The notes beneath the pieces are model-generated. The model searched no databases, was not told the DNA's origin, and was given only the letters and a program-made list of their open reading frames with translations. The position numbers and the translations under genes were made by a program. This document shows, one piece after another, positions 24,668 through 34,918 of a stretch of 64,000 nucleotides of DNA. The first letter of the stretch is position 1; every line of letters starts with the position of its first letter. Location: assembly GCF_019799905.1 (NCBI RefSeq), contig NZ_JABGCI010000002.1, forward strand, positions 496,001 through 560,000, given 5' to 3'. The DNA is from Trujillonella endophytica (GTDB lineage: Bacteria > Actinomycetota > Actinomycetes > Mycobacteriales > Geodermatophilaceae).

Positions 24668-26116
24668 GTGCCCGACGCGCCCGACCTGCAGCCCACCGTC
24701 TTCGTCGTCTTCGGCGCCACCGGGGACCTCTCGCGCCGGATGGTGCTGCCGGCCTTCTACCGGCTGGCGCAGCTCGGACTGCTCCCGGCGGACTGGCGAC
24801 TGGTCGGCAACGGCCGCGGCGACGTCTCGCACGTCGACTTCGCGCAGCTCGTGCGCGACGCCCTCGAGGAGTTCGGCCCGCTCGGGCAGGAGGACGAGGA
24901 CGCGGAGGCGCCGTGGGAGGACTTCTCGGCCCGGCTGCGCTTCGCCGGCGGGGGCTTCGACGACGAGGACCCGGGCAGCCTGCTCGACGTCCTCGCCGAG
25001 GCCCGCGAGGAGCTCGGCGGTGACCCGCTGCACGTGCACTACCTCGCCGTCCCGCCGTCGGCCTTCGAGCGGCTCACCCGGGGGCTGGACGCGCACGGCC
25101 TGACCGGGGGCGCGCGCGTGGTCTACGAGAAGCCCTACGGCACCTCCCCGGAGTCGTTCCGGCAGCTCGACGAGCTCGTGCTCTCGGTGCTGGACGAGGA
25201 GCAGGTCTTCCGGATCGACCACTTCCTCGGCAAGGAGGGCACCCAGGACCTGCACGCACTCCGCTTCGGCAACGGCATGATCGAGCACCTCTGGAGCCGC
25301 GAGCACGTCGCCCAGGTGCAGATCGACGTCCCGGAGGAGCTCGACGTCGCGCAGCGGGCCGAGTTCTACGACGCCACCGGCGCCGCCCTGGACATGCTGG
25401 TCACCCACCTGTTCCAGCTGGCCGCCGAGGTGGCGATGGAGCCGCCCGTCAGCCTCTCCGCAGCCGACCTGCTGGACGCGCGGGAGAGCGTGCTGGACGC
25501 CTTCCGGCCCCTGGACCCCGACGAGGTGGTGCTGGGCCAGTTCGAGGGCTACACCGACCTCGAGGGCGTGGCCGACGACTCGACCACCGACACCTTCGTC
25601 GCCGCCCGGATGTGGGTCGACACCGACCGCTGGCGCGACGTCCCCTTCCTGCTCCGCACCGGGAAGCGGATGGCGGCCGGCGAACAGCGCGTCAGCCTGG
25701 TGATGCGTCCCCCGTCCGGGCCCGTGGACGACGCCCCGGCGTACGGCAACGTGCTGACGCTGTCCCTGTCGGGCTCGGGCGCCGTGGAGCTGCGGCTGGT
25801 CGCCAAGCGGCCCGGCCCCGACCTGCAGCTCTCCGTGGGCACCGCCGTGCTGGAGCTGACCGACGTCTCCGGCGGGACGCCGCTGCCGCCCTACGTCTCC
25901 CTGCTGCACGACGTCCTCACCGGCGACCGGTCGCTGTTCACCACCAGCCAGGGCCTGGCCCGGGCCTGGGCCGCCTTCGCCCCCCTCCAGGAGCGGCCGC
26001 CGGAGGTCCAGCCCTACCCGCCGGGCTCGTGGGGGCCCGCGGCGGCCGACGAGCTCCCCGGACCGTGCGGCTGGGTCCTCGGCCCGCGCGGCGAGGAGGC
26101 CCACGCCGGCGCGTGA
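24668..26116 (+). CDS. zwf: Glucose-6-phosphate 1-dehydrogenase
   Basis: 482 residues, entry enzyme of the oxidative pentose phosphate pathway, giving 6-phosphogluconolactone and NADPH. Motifs: coenzyme-binding FGATGDLSRRM, VYEKPYG, and the active-site peptide RIDHFLGKEGTQDL. GTG at 24668 has GAGGAG ending 4 nt before it. It stands alone, without the transaldolase/opcA/pgl neighbours of the classical actinobacterial cluster, so it may be a second paralog. Confidence 0.93.
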   Translation: MPDAPDLQPTVFVVFGATGDLSRRMVLPAFYRLAQLGLLPADWRLVGNGRGDVSHVDFAQLVRDALEEFGPLGQEDEDAEAPWEDFSARLRFAGGGFDDEDPGSLLDVLAEAREELGGDPLHVHYLAVPPSAFERLTRGLDAHGLTGGARVVYEKPYGTSPESFRQLDELVLSVLDEEQVFRIDHFLGKEGTQDLHALRFGNGMIEHLWSREHVAQVQIDVPEELDVAQRAEFYDATGAALDMLVTHLFQLAAEVAMEPPVSLSAADLLDARESVLDAFRPLDPDEVVLGQFEGYTDLEGVADDSTTDTFVAARMWVDTDRWRDVPFLLRTGKRMAAGEQRVSLVMRPPSGPVDDAPAYGNVLTLSLSGSGAVELRLVAKRPGPDLQLSVGTAVLELTDVSGGTPLPPYVSLLHDVLTGDRSLFTTSQGLARAWAAFAPLQERPPEVQPYPPGSWGPAAADELPGPCGWVLGPRGEEAHAGA

Positions 26117-26150
26117 CCCCACCCGCCCTCGCCGGTCCGGGGGAACGCGA

Positions 26151-26207
26151 CGAGATCTGCACACTCGACCGCATCAGCGCCTGATGGCGACGAGTGTGCA
26201 GATCTCG
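26151..26207. repeat. Long-stem palindrome, copy 2 of the dispersed family
   Basis: Arms 26151-26167 and 26191-26207 (17 bp perfect; core GATCTGCACACTCG). The spacer holds CATCAG - CGC - CTGATG, a second perfect 6-bp stem inside the first. It lies between the convergent ends of zwf and groL. With copies at 6212 and 59632 it defines a repeat family; see the findings. Confidence 0.85.
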
Positions 26208-26235
26208 CGCCGGACGACCCGACTGCGAACGCCGA

Positions 26236-26267
26236 CAGGGGCGGCCCGCCGAAGCGGACCGCCCCTG
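26236..26267 (-). terminator. Terminator hairpin after groL
   Basis: 14-bp arms (26236-26249, 26254-26267) with one mismatch around a CGAA/TTCG tetraloop, 35 bp past the groL stop. Together with the neighbouring palindrome it gives two hairpins in the groL-zwf junction. Confidence 0.75.
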
Positions 26268-26301
26268 CCGGGACGTGCGGGGTGTTACGGGACGGGCGGA
26301 C

Positions 26302-28587
<2,286 letters not shown>

Positions 28588-28688
28588 CTACAACAAAGAG
28601 ACGTCGAACACACCGGGTGGGCGCGCGACAGGCGCCCCCGCGGGCGGACGACGTCGTCCCGCCACCCGAACAGGTGACGGGACCGGCC

Positions 28689-29990
28689 CTACCGGATGAG
28701 CCCGGCCGCCCTTACCGACTTCAGCGAGGGCTCGACGTGGTGGGTCGGGCCGACCACCGGCTCCAGCGGGTCGAGCGTCTTGAGCCCCTCGCCGGTGTTG
28801 AGGACGACGGTCTCCTTGGTCGGGTCCAGCCGGCCGTCGGCGACCAGCTGCCGCAGGACGGCGACGGTCACCCCGCCCGCGGTCTCGGCGAAGACGCCCG
28901 TGGTGCGCGCCAGGTCGCGGATGCCCTGCACGATCTCGTCGTCCCCCACCCGGCCGACCGCACCGCCGGTCCGGCGGATCGCGTCGAGCGCGTACGGGCC
29001 GTCGGCCGGGTTGCCGATGTTGAGCGACTTGGCGATCCCGGTGGGCTTGACCGGCTTCACGACGTCCCAGCCGTTGTCGAACGCCGTCGCGATGGGGTCG
29101 CACCCGGCCGACTGGGCGCCGAACACGGTCCACTCCGACGCCTCGACGATGCCGGCGGCGGTGAGCTCCCGGAAGGCCTTGTCGACCTTGGTGAGCAGGG
29201 AGCCCGACGCCATGGGGATGACCACCTGGGCCGGGATCCGCCAGCCGAGCTGCTCGGCGATCTCGTAGCCCATCGTCTTGGAGCCCTCGGCGTAGTAGGG
29301 CCGCACGTTCTGGTTGACGAAGGCGGTCTCCTCGAACTCGTCGGTCTCGCCGAGCTCGCTGGTCAGCCGGTTGACGTCGTCGTAGGAGCCGTCGACCGAG
29401 ACGAGCGTCTGGCCGTAGACCGCCGACTGCACGACCTTGCCCGGCTCCAGGTCGCTGGGGATGAACACGACCGAGGGCAGCCCTGCGCGCGCGGCGTGCG
29501 CGGCGACGGAGTTGGCCAGGTTGCCGGTCGATGCGCAGGCGATCTGCTTGTAGCCCAGCCGCTTGGCGGCGGTCGCCGCGAGGCTCACCACCCGGTCCTT
29601 GAACGAGTGCGTGGGGTTGGCCGAGTCGTCCTTGACCCACAGGCCGCCGGTGATGCCGAGCTCGGCGGCGAGCCGGTCGGCGCGCACGAGCGGGGTCAGG
29701 CCGGGGTCGAGGGAGACGCGGTCGGCCGGGTCCTGCCCGACCGGCAGCAGGGCGACGTAGCGCCAGATGTTCTGCGGGCCCGCCTCGATCTGCTCGCGGG
29801 TGACCGCACGCATGAGCTCGAGGTCGTAGTCGACCTCCAGCGGGCCGAAGCACTCGGCGCACGCGTGCTGGGCGATCAGGCCGAAGGTGGCGCCGCAGTT
29901 GCGGCACACCAGCCCTCGAGCCGGACACGGGGGTGTCGGCCCACCGGCGGACGAATCGGCCTGGACAGAACCGGGAGCGGTCAGAGTCAT
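28689..29990 (-). CDS. thrC: Threonine synthase
   Basis: 433 residues, PLP-dependent conversion of O-phosphohomoserine to threonine. N-terminal zinc-ribbon-like CRNCG...CAECFGP, the Lys motif NPTHSFKDRVVSLA, CASTGNLANSVAAHAARAG for the PLP phosphate site, and NTGEGLKTLDP at the end. It is not with hom/thrB here; it is a stand-alone thrC, as in many actinobacteria with a second copy. The gene is preceded by an S-box riboswitch whose closing stem covers part of its ribosome-binding site. Confidence 0.95.
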   Translation of the reverse strand: MTLTAPGSVQADSSAGGPTPPCPARGLVCRNCGATFGLIAQHACAECFGPLEVDYDLELMRAVTREQIEAGPQNIWRYVALLPVGQDPADRVSLDPGLTPLVRADRLAAELGITGGLWVKDDSANPTHSFKDRVVSLAATAAKRLGYKQIACASTGNLANSVAAHAARAGLPSVVFIPSDLEPGKVVQSAVYGQTLVSVDGSYDDVNRLTSELGETDEFEETAFVNQNVRPYYAEGSKTMGYEIAEQLGWRIPAQVVIPMASGSLLTKVDKAFRELTAAGIVEASEWTVFGAQSAGCDPIATAFDNGWDVVKPVKPTGIAKSLNIGNPADGPYALDAIRRTGGAVGRVGDDEIVQGIRDLARTTGVFAETAGGVTVAVLRQLVADGRLDPTKETVVLNTGEGLKTLDPLEPVVGPTHHVEPSLKSVRAAGLIR

Positions 29991-30004
29991 GCGACGACTA
30001 CCTC

Positions 30005-30127
30005 CTCATCTTCCCCGCGTCGGGCCGTCGAGCCGCGCGGGACGGAATTGGCACCTCTCGCCGCGCACGCGCGGACGGCGGTTGCCGGGGCTTCATCGGG
30101 CCGTGTCCCTCTGCCCCTCTGGATGAG
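30005..30127 (-). promoter_or_regulatory. SAM-I (S-box) riboswitch controlling thrC
   Basis: Read on the - strand, the leader has the S-box sequence blocks: closing-stem CTCATC (30127-30122), CAGAGGGGCAGAGGGA, GGCCCGATGAAGCCCC then GGCAACC (30103-30081), AGGTGCCAATTCC (30056-30044), and the closing strand GATGAG (30010-30005). The GAGGAGG ribosome-binding site of thrC (30007-30001) overlaps the 3' strand of the closing stem. SAM binding should therefore hide the site and lower ThrC synthesis. No separate terminator stem is seen, so control appears translational. The call rests on conserved sequence blocks; a covariance search would settle it. Confidence 0.88.
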
Positions 30128-30188
30128 TGGAACGCCGCGATCCTAACCCGCGTCGGGGGCGCGGTCCGCGCCTGGCCAGACTGCGTGC

Positions 30189-31010
30189 GTGGCCACGCGC
30201 ATCGTCTACACCGACCTCGACGGCACGATGGTGGGCCCGCGCGGCTCGTTCTGGCACACCGCCGGGCGTGACCTCACCGCCGATCCGGCCACCGCACTGC
30301 TGGAGCTGCACCGCGCCGGCGCCGCGCTGGTGCTGGTCAGCGGCCGGACACTGGAGCAGGTGATCGAGGCCGGCCGGATCTTCGCCGCGGATGGCGCCAT
30401 CGCCGAGCTGGGGGCGGTGGTCAGCTGGAATGCCGGCCGTCACCGGCACCTGCTCACCGGGGAGCTGCCCGCGCAGTACGCCGGCCGCACCCCCATGGAC
30501 GTGTTCGCCGAGACGCGTGTCGTGGAGGAGCTGCTGGCCCGGCACGCGGGCCGGCTGGAGTGGCACTCCCCCTGGCACGCGACGCACGAGGCCGACGCGC
30601 TGCTGAGGGGCCGGGTCGACCCACGGGCCGTCGACGCGGAGCTGGCCGAGCGCGGCTACGAGTGGCTGACGCTCAACGACAACGGCGCCATCCCCGCGGC
30701 GTCGTACATGACCCTGGACCCCGACCCGGCGCCGCCGCACGTCTACCACCTGATGCCGCGCGGCATCTCCAAGGGCGCGGCGATCGCCTGGGACCTGCGG
30801 CGGCGCGGCATCGACCCGGCCGACGCCGTGGCGATCGGCGACAGCGTGAGCGACCTGGACATGGCGCCCGCCGTCGGCCGGCTGTGGATCACCGCGAACG
30901 GCGCCGCCGTCGACGGGATGGCCCAGCGCCTGGCCGCCGTCCCGAACGCGTCGGTGACCGACGCCCCGATGGGCGAGGGCTGGGCCCAGGCGGTCCGCGC
31001 CTCACTCTGA
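30189..31010 (+). CDS. HAD-family phosphatase
   Basis: 273 residues. Catalytic motif I YTDLDGTMVG, motif II VLVSGRTLEQV, motif III Lys in GISKGAAIAWD, and motif IV AIGDSVSDLDMAPAVG: a complete Cof-type HAD with C2 cap. Such enzymes dephosphorylate sugar phosphates or nucleotides. It resembles sucrose/mannosylglycerate phosphate phosphatases only in general form. GTG start; it is divergent from thrC. Confidence 0.92.
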   Translation: MATRIVYTDLDGTMVGPRGSFWHTAGRDLTADPATALLELHRAGAALVLVSGRTLEQVIEAGRIFAADGAIAELGAVVSWNAGRHRHLLTGELPAQYAGRTPMDVFAETRVVEELLARHAGRLEWHSPWHATHEADALLRGRVDPRAVDAELAERGYEWLTLNDNGAIPAASYMTLDPDPAPPHVYHLMPRGISKGAAIAWDLRRRGIDPADAVAIGDSVSDLDMAPAVGRLWITANGAAVDGMAQRLAAVPNASVTDAPMGEGWAQAVRASL

Positions 31011-31053
31011 CCGGAGGAGATCCGTCGGGGTCACCCCGACGGATCTCCTCCGG
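31011..31053. terminator. Bidirectional terminator, perfect 20-bp arms
   Basis: Arms 31011-31030 and 31034-31053 (CCGGAGGAGATCCGTCGGGG and complement) with a 3-nt loop. It fills the 46-bp space between the convergent stops of the HAD gene and the ABC permease, so it can end both transcripts. Confidence 0.9.
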
Positions 31054-31056
31054 GCG

Positions 31057-31935
31057 TCAGGAGGTCACGTCTCGTCTCGCGAAGTGGCGGAACGCCAGCG
31101 CGGTGAAGACCGCGGCGTAGACCAGCGACTGGATCACGCCGCGGTACAGGTCACCGGAGTCGACCGGCGTCTGCAGCAGGTCGGTCCAGGCGAACTCCTC
31201 GGCGGTCGGGAACCAGTCGCGGATGGACCCGAGCTGCTCGACCTGGTCGAGGATCGCGAAGACGAACATGGTGAACACCGCGCCGCCGACCGCGGCCAGG
31301 GGCGCGTCGGTGATCGTCGAGAGCCAGAACGCGAGCGCGCCCACGACGAGCAGGTGGACGGCGAGGTAGCCGACCATCCCGGCCAGCCGCAGCATCCCCT
31401 CGCCCTGGCTGAGGGTGACCCCGAGCGGCGTCCGGATCGCGTCGAAGCCGAACGCGATCCCGCCGGCGATTACGGCCACCACGGTGAGGACGACGAGCGC
31501 GCCGACCGACAGCAGCAGCGCCGCGGCGAACTTCTGCCGCAGCAGCCGCATCCGCGGCACCGGGGTGGCCAGCGTGTAGCGCAGCGACCCCCACTGGGCC
31601 TCGCTGGCCACCGTGTCGCCGAAGAACAGCGCGTAGACCACCACCAGGAAGAAGCCCGTGGTCGCGAACAGGACGAACAGCGTGAAGTTCAGCCCGCTGG
31701 AGGTCGCGACGTCGACCAGGTTCAGCCGGCTGTTCTCCTGGGCGTCCTCGCTGGCGCCGAACTTGAGGGCGGCGATGAGGATCAGCGGCAGCACGACCAT
31801 CAGCGCCAGCGCCCCGATCGTGCGGCGCCGCCTGAACTGCCGGCGCAGCTCGACCGACAGCCGCAGGGTCCGCTCGGGGCGGTAGCCCGCCACCGCGCCG
31901 GTCGCCTGGACGTGCCCCGGTTCCACCGCGGTCAT
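31057..31935 (-). CDS. ABC-2 type transporter permease
   Basis: 292 residues with six predicted TM helices, beginning after a basic N-terminus (VELRRQFRRRRTIGALALMVVLPLI). The long first periplasmic loop (KFGASEDAQENSRLN) and later helices match the ABC2_membrane family. The ATG overlaps the stop of the ATPase-hydrolase fusion gene by 4 bp, so the two are translated together and form one transporter. Direction (export) follows from the ABC-2 class. Confidence 0.93.
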   Translation of the reverse strand: MTAVEPGHVQATGAVAGYRPERTLRLSVELRRQFRRRRTIGALALMVVLPLILIAALKFGASEDAQENSRLNLVDVATSSGLNFTLFVLFATTGFFLVVVYALFFGDTVASEAQWGSLRYTLATPVPRMRLLRQKFAAALLLSVGALVVLTVVAVIAGGIAFGFDAIRTPLGVTLSQGEGMLRLAGMVGYLAVHLLVVGALAFWLSTITDAPLAAVGGAVFTMFVFAILDQVEQLGSIRDWFPTAEEFAWTDLLQTPVDSGDLYRGVIQSLVYAAVFTALAFRHFARRDVTS

Positions 31936-34883
31936 GACTCCCCCACCAGCGCCAGGAAGGCGTCCTCGAGTCGGCGTCGCGGCGTGAACTGGTCGACCGC
32001 GACGTCGGCGGCCACGAGCGCCTGCAGCGCGGCCGCGCGGGTGGTGCCGCTGCCGAGGTCGGCGACCAGCCCGTCGTCGGTGTGCTCGGCGGTGACGCCG
32101 GGCAGCGCCTGCAGGACGGCGATCGCCCGGGCCTCCTCGGCGGCCGAGGCGCCGGAGGCCAGGCCCACCAGCACCGAGCCGCCGGTGCCGACGATCTCCT
32201 CGACGGTGCCCTGGGCGATCTTCCGCCCCTTGGCCATGACGACGACGTGGCTGCAGGTCTGCTCGATCTCGCTGAGCAGGTGGCTGGAGACGATCACCGT
32301 GCGCCCGGTGGCCGCGTAGGAGCGCAGCACGTCGCGCATGGCGTGGATCTGCGGCGGGTCCAGCCCGTTGGTCGGCTCGTCGAGCACGAGCAGGTCCGGC
32401 AGCCCGAGCATGGCCTGCGCGATCGCGACCCGCTGCCGCATGCCCTGGCTGTAGCGGCGGACCGGCCGGTCGATCGCCGCGCCGAGCCCGGCGACCTCGA
32501 TCGCCTCGTCCATGTGCGCGTCGGCGTCCGGCCGGCCGGTGGCCGCCCAGTACAGCCGGAGGTTGTCGCGGCCCGACAGGTGCGGCATCAGGCCGGTGCC
32601 CTCGACGAAGGAGCCCAGCCGGGAGAGCACGGGCTTGCCGGGCCCGGCGGCGTGGCCGAAGACGCTGATCCGCCCCTCCGTGGGCCTGATCAGACCCATG
32701 AGCATGCGCAGCGACGTCGTCTTCCCGGCGCCGTTGGGCCCCAGCAGGCCGAGCACCTGGCCGCGCCGGACCTCGAAGGACAGGTCGCGGACGGCGACGA
32801 ATCCGTCCTTGTAGGCCTTGGTGACGCCCTCGAACCGCAGCGGCACCTCCTCGCCGTCGGGCTCGACCTCGGAGACGCGCCGCCGCTGCCGGCGACCCCA
32901 CAGGAGCGCGGCCAGCCGGCCGAGCAGGGCCAGGGCCACCAGCACGCCCAGCAGGACCCACCAGCGGGTGCTCCCCGAGTCGCCGACCGGGGTGCCGTCG
33001 ACCTCGGGGACCGCCAGGGTGGCGCCGTCGCCGTCGGCCAGCGCGACCGAGTAGACGGCGGCCTCGGCCGGCAGCGCGAACGCCTGGTCGGTGGAGGAGA
33101 CGACGACGCGCATCGTGTGGCCGGCCTCGAAGCGGTGCACGACCCCCGGCAGCGTCACGGCGACCTCGGTCGGCGCCGACGGATCGGTCGAGATCCCGGT
33201 CAGCTGCACCGGGGACACCAGCCCGGCGGGCAGCGTGGGGGCACCGTCGGGGCCGACGTCGTAGAGCTTGGCGAACAGCACCGCGGTGCCCGTGGGCGAG
33301 GAGACGGCGAGGTCGACCGTGGGCGCGCCCGCCACCTCGACGGCCTCGGTCAGCGGCTGGCTCTGGAAGGCGGCGAACTGGCCGGGGATCTCCACCGTCG
33401 CCCCGCCCAGCGCCGCGGTGACCGCGCCGAGACCGGGCACGGTGGTCAGCGCCGCCGGGCTGCCACCGGCGGGGGTGACGACCGGCTGGGTGGGCCCGGA
33501 GACGGGCACGGTGCGGCGCTCGGCGGACTCGGCGTCGCCCAGCCCGGGGTAGGCGTCGGCGACCACGGTCCGCGCGGCGCTGCCGCCCTGCACGGTGAGC
33601 CCGGTCGTGGCGATGCCGGTGGGCGCCGGGAACTCGAAGGCCGTGCCGGGGTCGCCGCCCCGGTCGGGGTCGCCCTCGTCGCGCAGGTACCAGGAGAACC
33701 ACTCGGCCACCTCGTCGCGCAGCGAGCTGCTCACGCGGGCGGAGGCGCCGTTGTCGTGGCCGCCGGCGTACCAGACGACCCGGACCGGGGTGCCGTTGGC
33801 AGCGATGCCGCGGGCGTTGGCGTCGGCCTGGCCCAGACCGAACAGCGAGTCCTGGGTGCCCTGGACGAGCAGCGTGGGCGCCGCGATGCGGTCCAGCACC
33901 CCGGCGGGGCTGCTCCGGTCGAGGACCTCGGCGATCTCCGGCGTCAGCGTGCCGGTCGCCGCGGCGTCCTGGTAGGCGGCGCAGATGTCGGCGCGGAAGC
34001 GGCCGCAGGTCAGCGCCTGCTCGACGACCGCGGGGTCGAGCGTCGACGGGTCGATCGCCGGCAGGTCGGTGCCGCCGTCCCCACCGCCCCCGGCATCCGG
34101 CGCACCGCCGCCGCCCAGGACGTCGAGCAGCCCGCCGGCGGTGGGCACCGAGCCGACGCCGAAGAACAGGCCCGCCCACAGCCGCTTGTAGACCCCGCCG
34201 TCGGACTGCGGGGTGGCCGCGACGGTGGCGGCGCCGTCCACCGTCCCGGAGGCGTTGGGGAACAGCGCGGCCGACAGCGAGTTCCAGGTGATCTGCGGGG
34301 CGATCGCGTCGACGCGGTCGTCGTAGGCGGCGGCCAGCAGGGACAGCGCGCCGCCGTAGGACGCCCCGGCGACGCCGACCCGCGGGTCGCCCGGCCCGTC
34401 CAGCAGGACGTCGTCCCGGTCGGCGAGCCGGTCCAGCAGCGTGGAGAGGTCGGCGACCTCGTACCGCGGGTCGTCCAGGCCGATCTGGCCGGTGCTGGCG
34501 CCGAACCCGCGGGCGGAGAAGGTGAGGACGACGAAGCCGCGCCGGGCGAGGTCGCGCGCGTCGTCGGCCACCGAGTCCTTGCTGCCACCGAAGCCGTGGG
34601 CGAGGACGACCGCGGGCGCCGGGTCGTCGGCGCCGGCCGAGCCGGGCACGTAGAGCGTGGTGTCCAGCTCCACGGCGTCCGCACCGGAGCCGGAGGGGAC
34701 CGTCGCGTCCTCGGTGGCGACGTCCTCCGCGGCCGCGGCGGGAGCGGCCGGCAGGACGACGAGCAGGGCGCCGGAGAGCAGCAGGGTGAGCAGGAGAGCG
34801 AGCGACGCTCGGGCGCCGGGGCGCGGGCGGCGACGCTCGGGCCCGCGGGGAGGGCGCACGGAGCGGCCAACGGACGGTGACAC
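31932..34883 (-). CDS. Secreted alpha/beta hydrolase fused to ABC ATPase
   Basis: 983 residues from GTG 34883 (a GTG at 34931 would add 16 but overlap the upstream gene). Domains in order: signal-like hydrophobic segment (about 26-50), alpha/beta-hydrolase of the S15/CocE type with nucleophile Ser175 in GASYGG, Asp345 in QGTQDSLF and His376 in AGGHDNG, an X-Pro-dipeptidyl-peptidase C-terminal-like beta domain (about 415-625), a TM helix (about 640-662), then a complete ABC ATPase (Walker A GPNGAGKT, signature YSQGMRQR, Walker B LLVLDEPTNGLD). The topology places the hydrolase outside and the ATPase inside. The following gene is the permease. Substrate unknown. Confidence 0.93.
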   Translation of the reverse strand: MSPSVGRSVRPPRGPERRRPRPGARASLALLLTLLLSGALLVVLPAAPAAAAEDVATEDATVPSGSGADAVELDTTLYVPGSAGADDPAPAVVLAHGFGGSKDSVADDARDLARRGFVVLTFSARGFGASTGQIGLDDPRYEVADLSTLLDRLADRDDVLLDGPGDPRVGVAGASYGGALSLLAAAYDDRVDAIAPQITWNSLSAALFPNASGTVDGAATVAATPQSDGGVYKRLWAGLFFGVGSVPTAGGLLDVLGGGGAPDAGGGGDGGTDLPAIDPSTLDPAVVEQALTCGRFRADICAAYQDAAATGTLTPEIAEVLDRSSPAGVLDRIAAPTLLVQGTQDSLFGLGQADANARGIAANGTPVRVVWYAGGHDNGASARVSSSLRDEVAEWFSWYLRDEGDPDRGGDPGTAFEFPAPTGIATTGLTVQGGSAARTVVADAYPGLGDAESAERRTVPVSGPTQPVVTPAGGSPAALTTVPGLGAVTAALGGATVEIPGQFAAFQSQPLTEAVEVAGAPTVDLAVSSPTGTAVLFAKLYDVGPDGAPTLPAGLVSPVQLTGISTDPSAPTEVAVTLPGVVHRFEAGHTMRVVVSSTDQAFALPAEAAVYSVALADGDGATLAVPEVDGTPVGDSGSTRWWVLLGVLVALALLGRLAALLWGRRQRRRVSEVEPDGEEVPLRFEGVTKAYKDGFVAVRDLSFEVRRGQVLGLLGPNGAGKTTSLRMLMGLIRPTEGRISVFGHAAGPGKPVLSRLGSFVEGTGLMPHLSGRDNLRLYWAATGRPDADAHMDEAIEVAGLGAAIDRPVRRYSQGMRQRVAIAQAMLGLPDLLVLDEPTNGLDPPQIHAMRDVLRSYAATGRTVIVSSHLLSEIEQTCSHVVVMAKGRKIAQGTVEEIVGTGGSVLVGLASGASAAEEARAIAVLQALPGVTAEHTDDGLVADLGSGTTRAAALQALVAADVAVDQFTPRRRLEDAFLALVGES

Positions 34884-34918
34884 GACGGTGTTCCGCAGAT
34901 GACGGCGGGACGGATGCG

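Noticed and set aside
30044..30056. AGGTGCCAATTCC block taken at first as a relative of the palindromic element at 11358
   Set aside because: It is part of the S-box riboswitch core and has no inverted partner.
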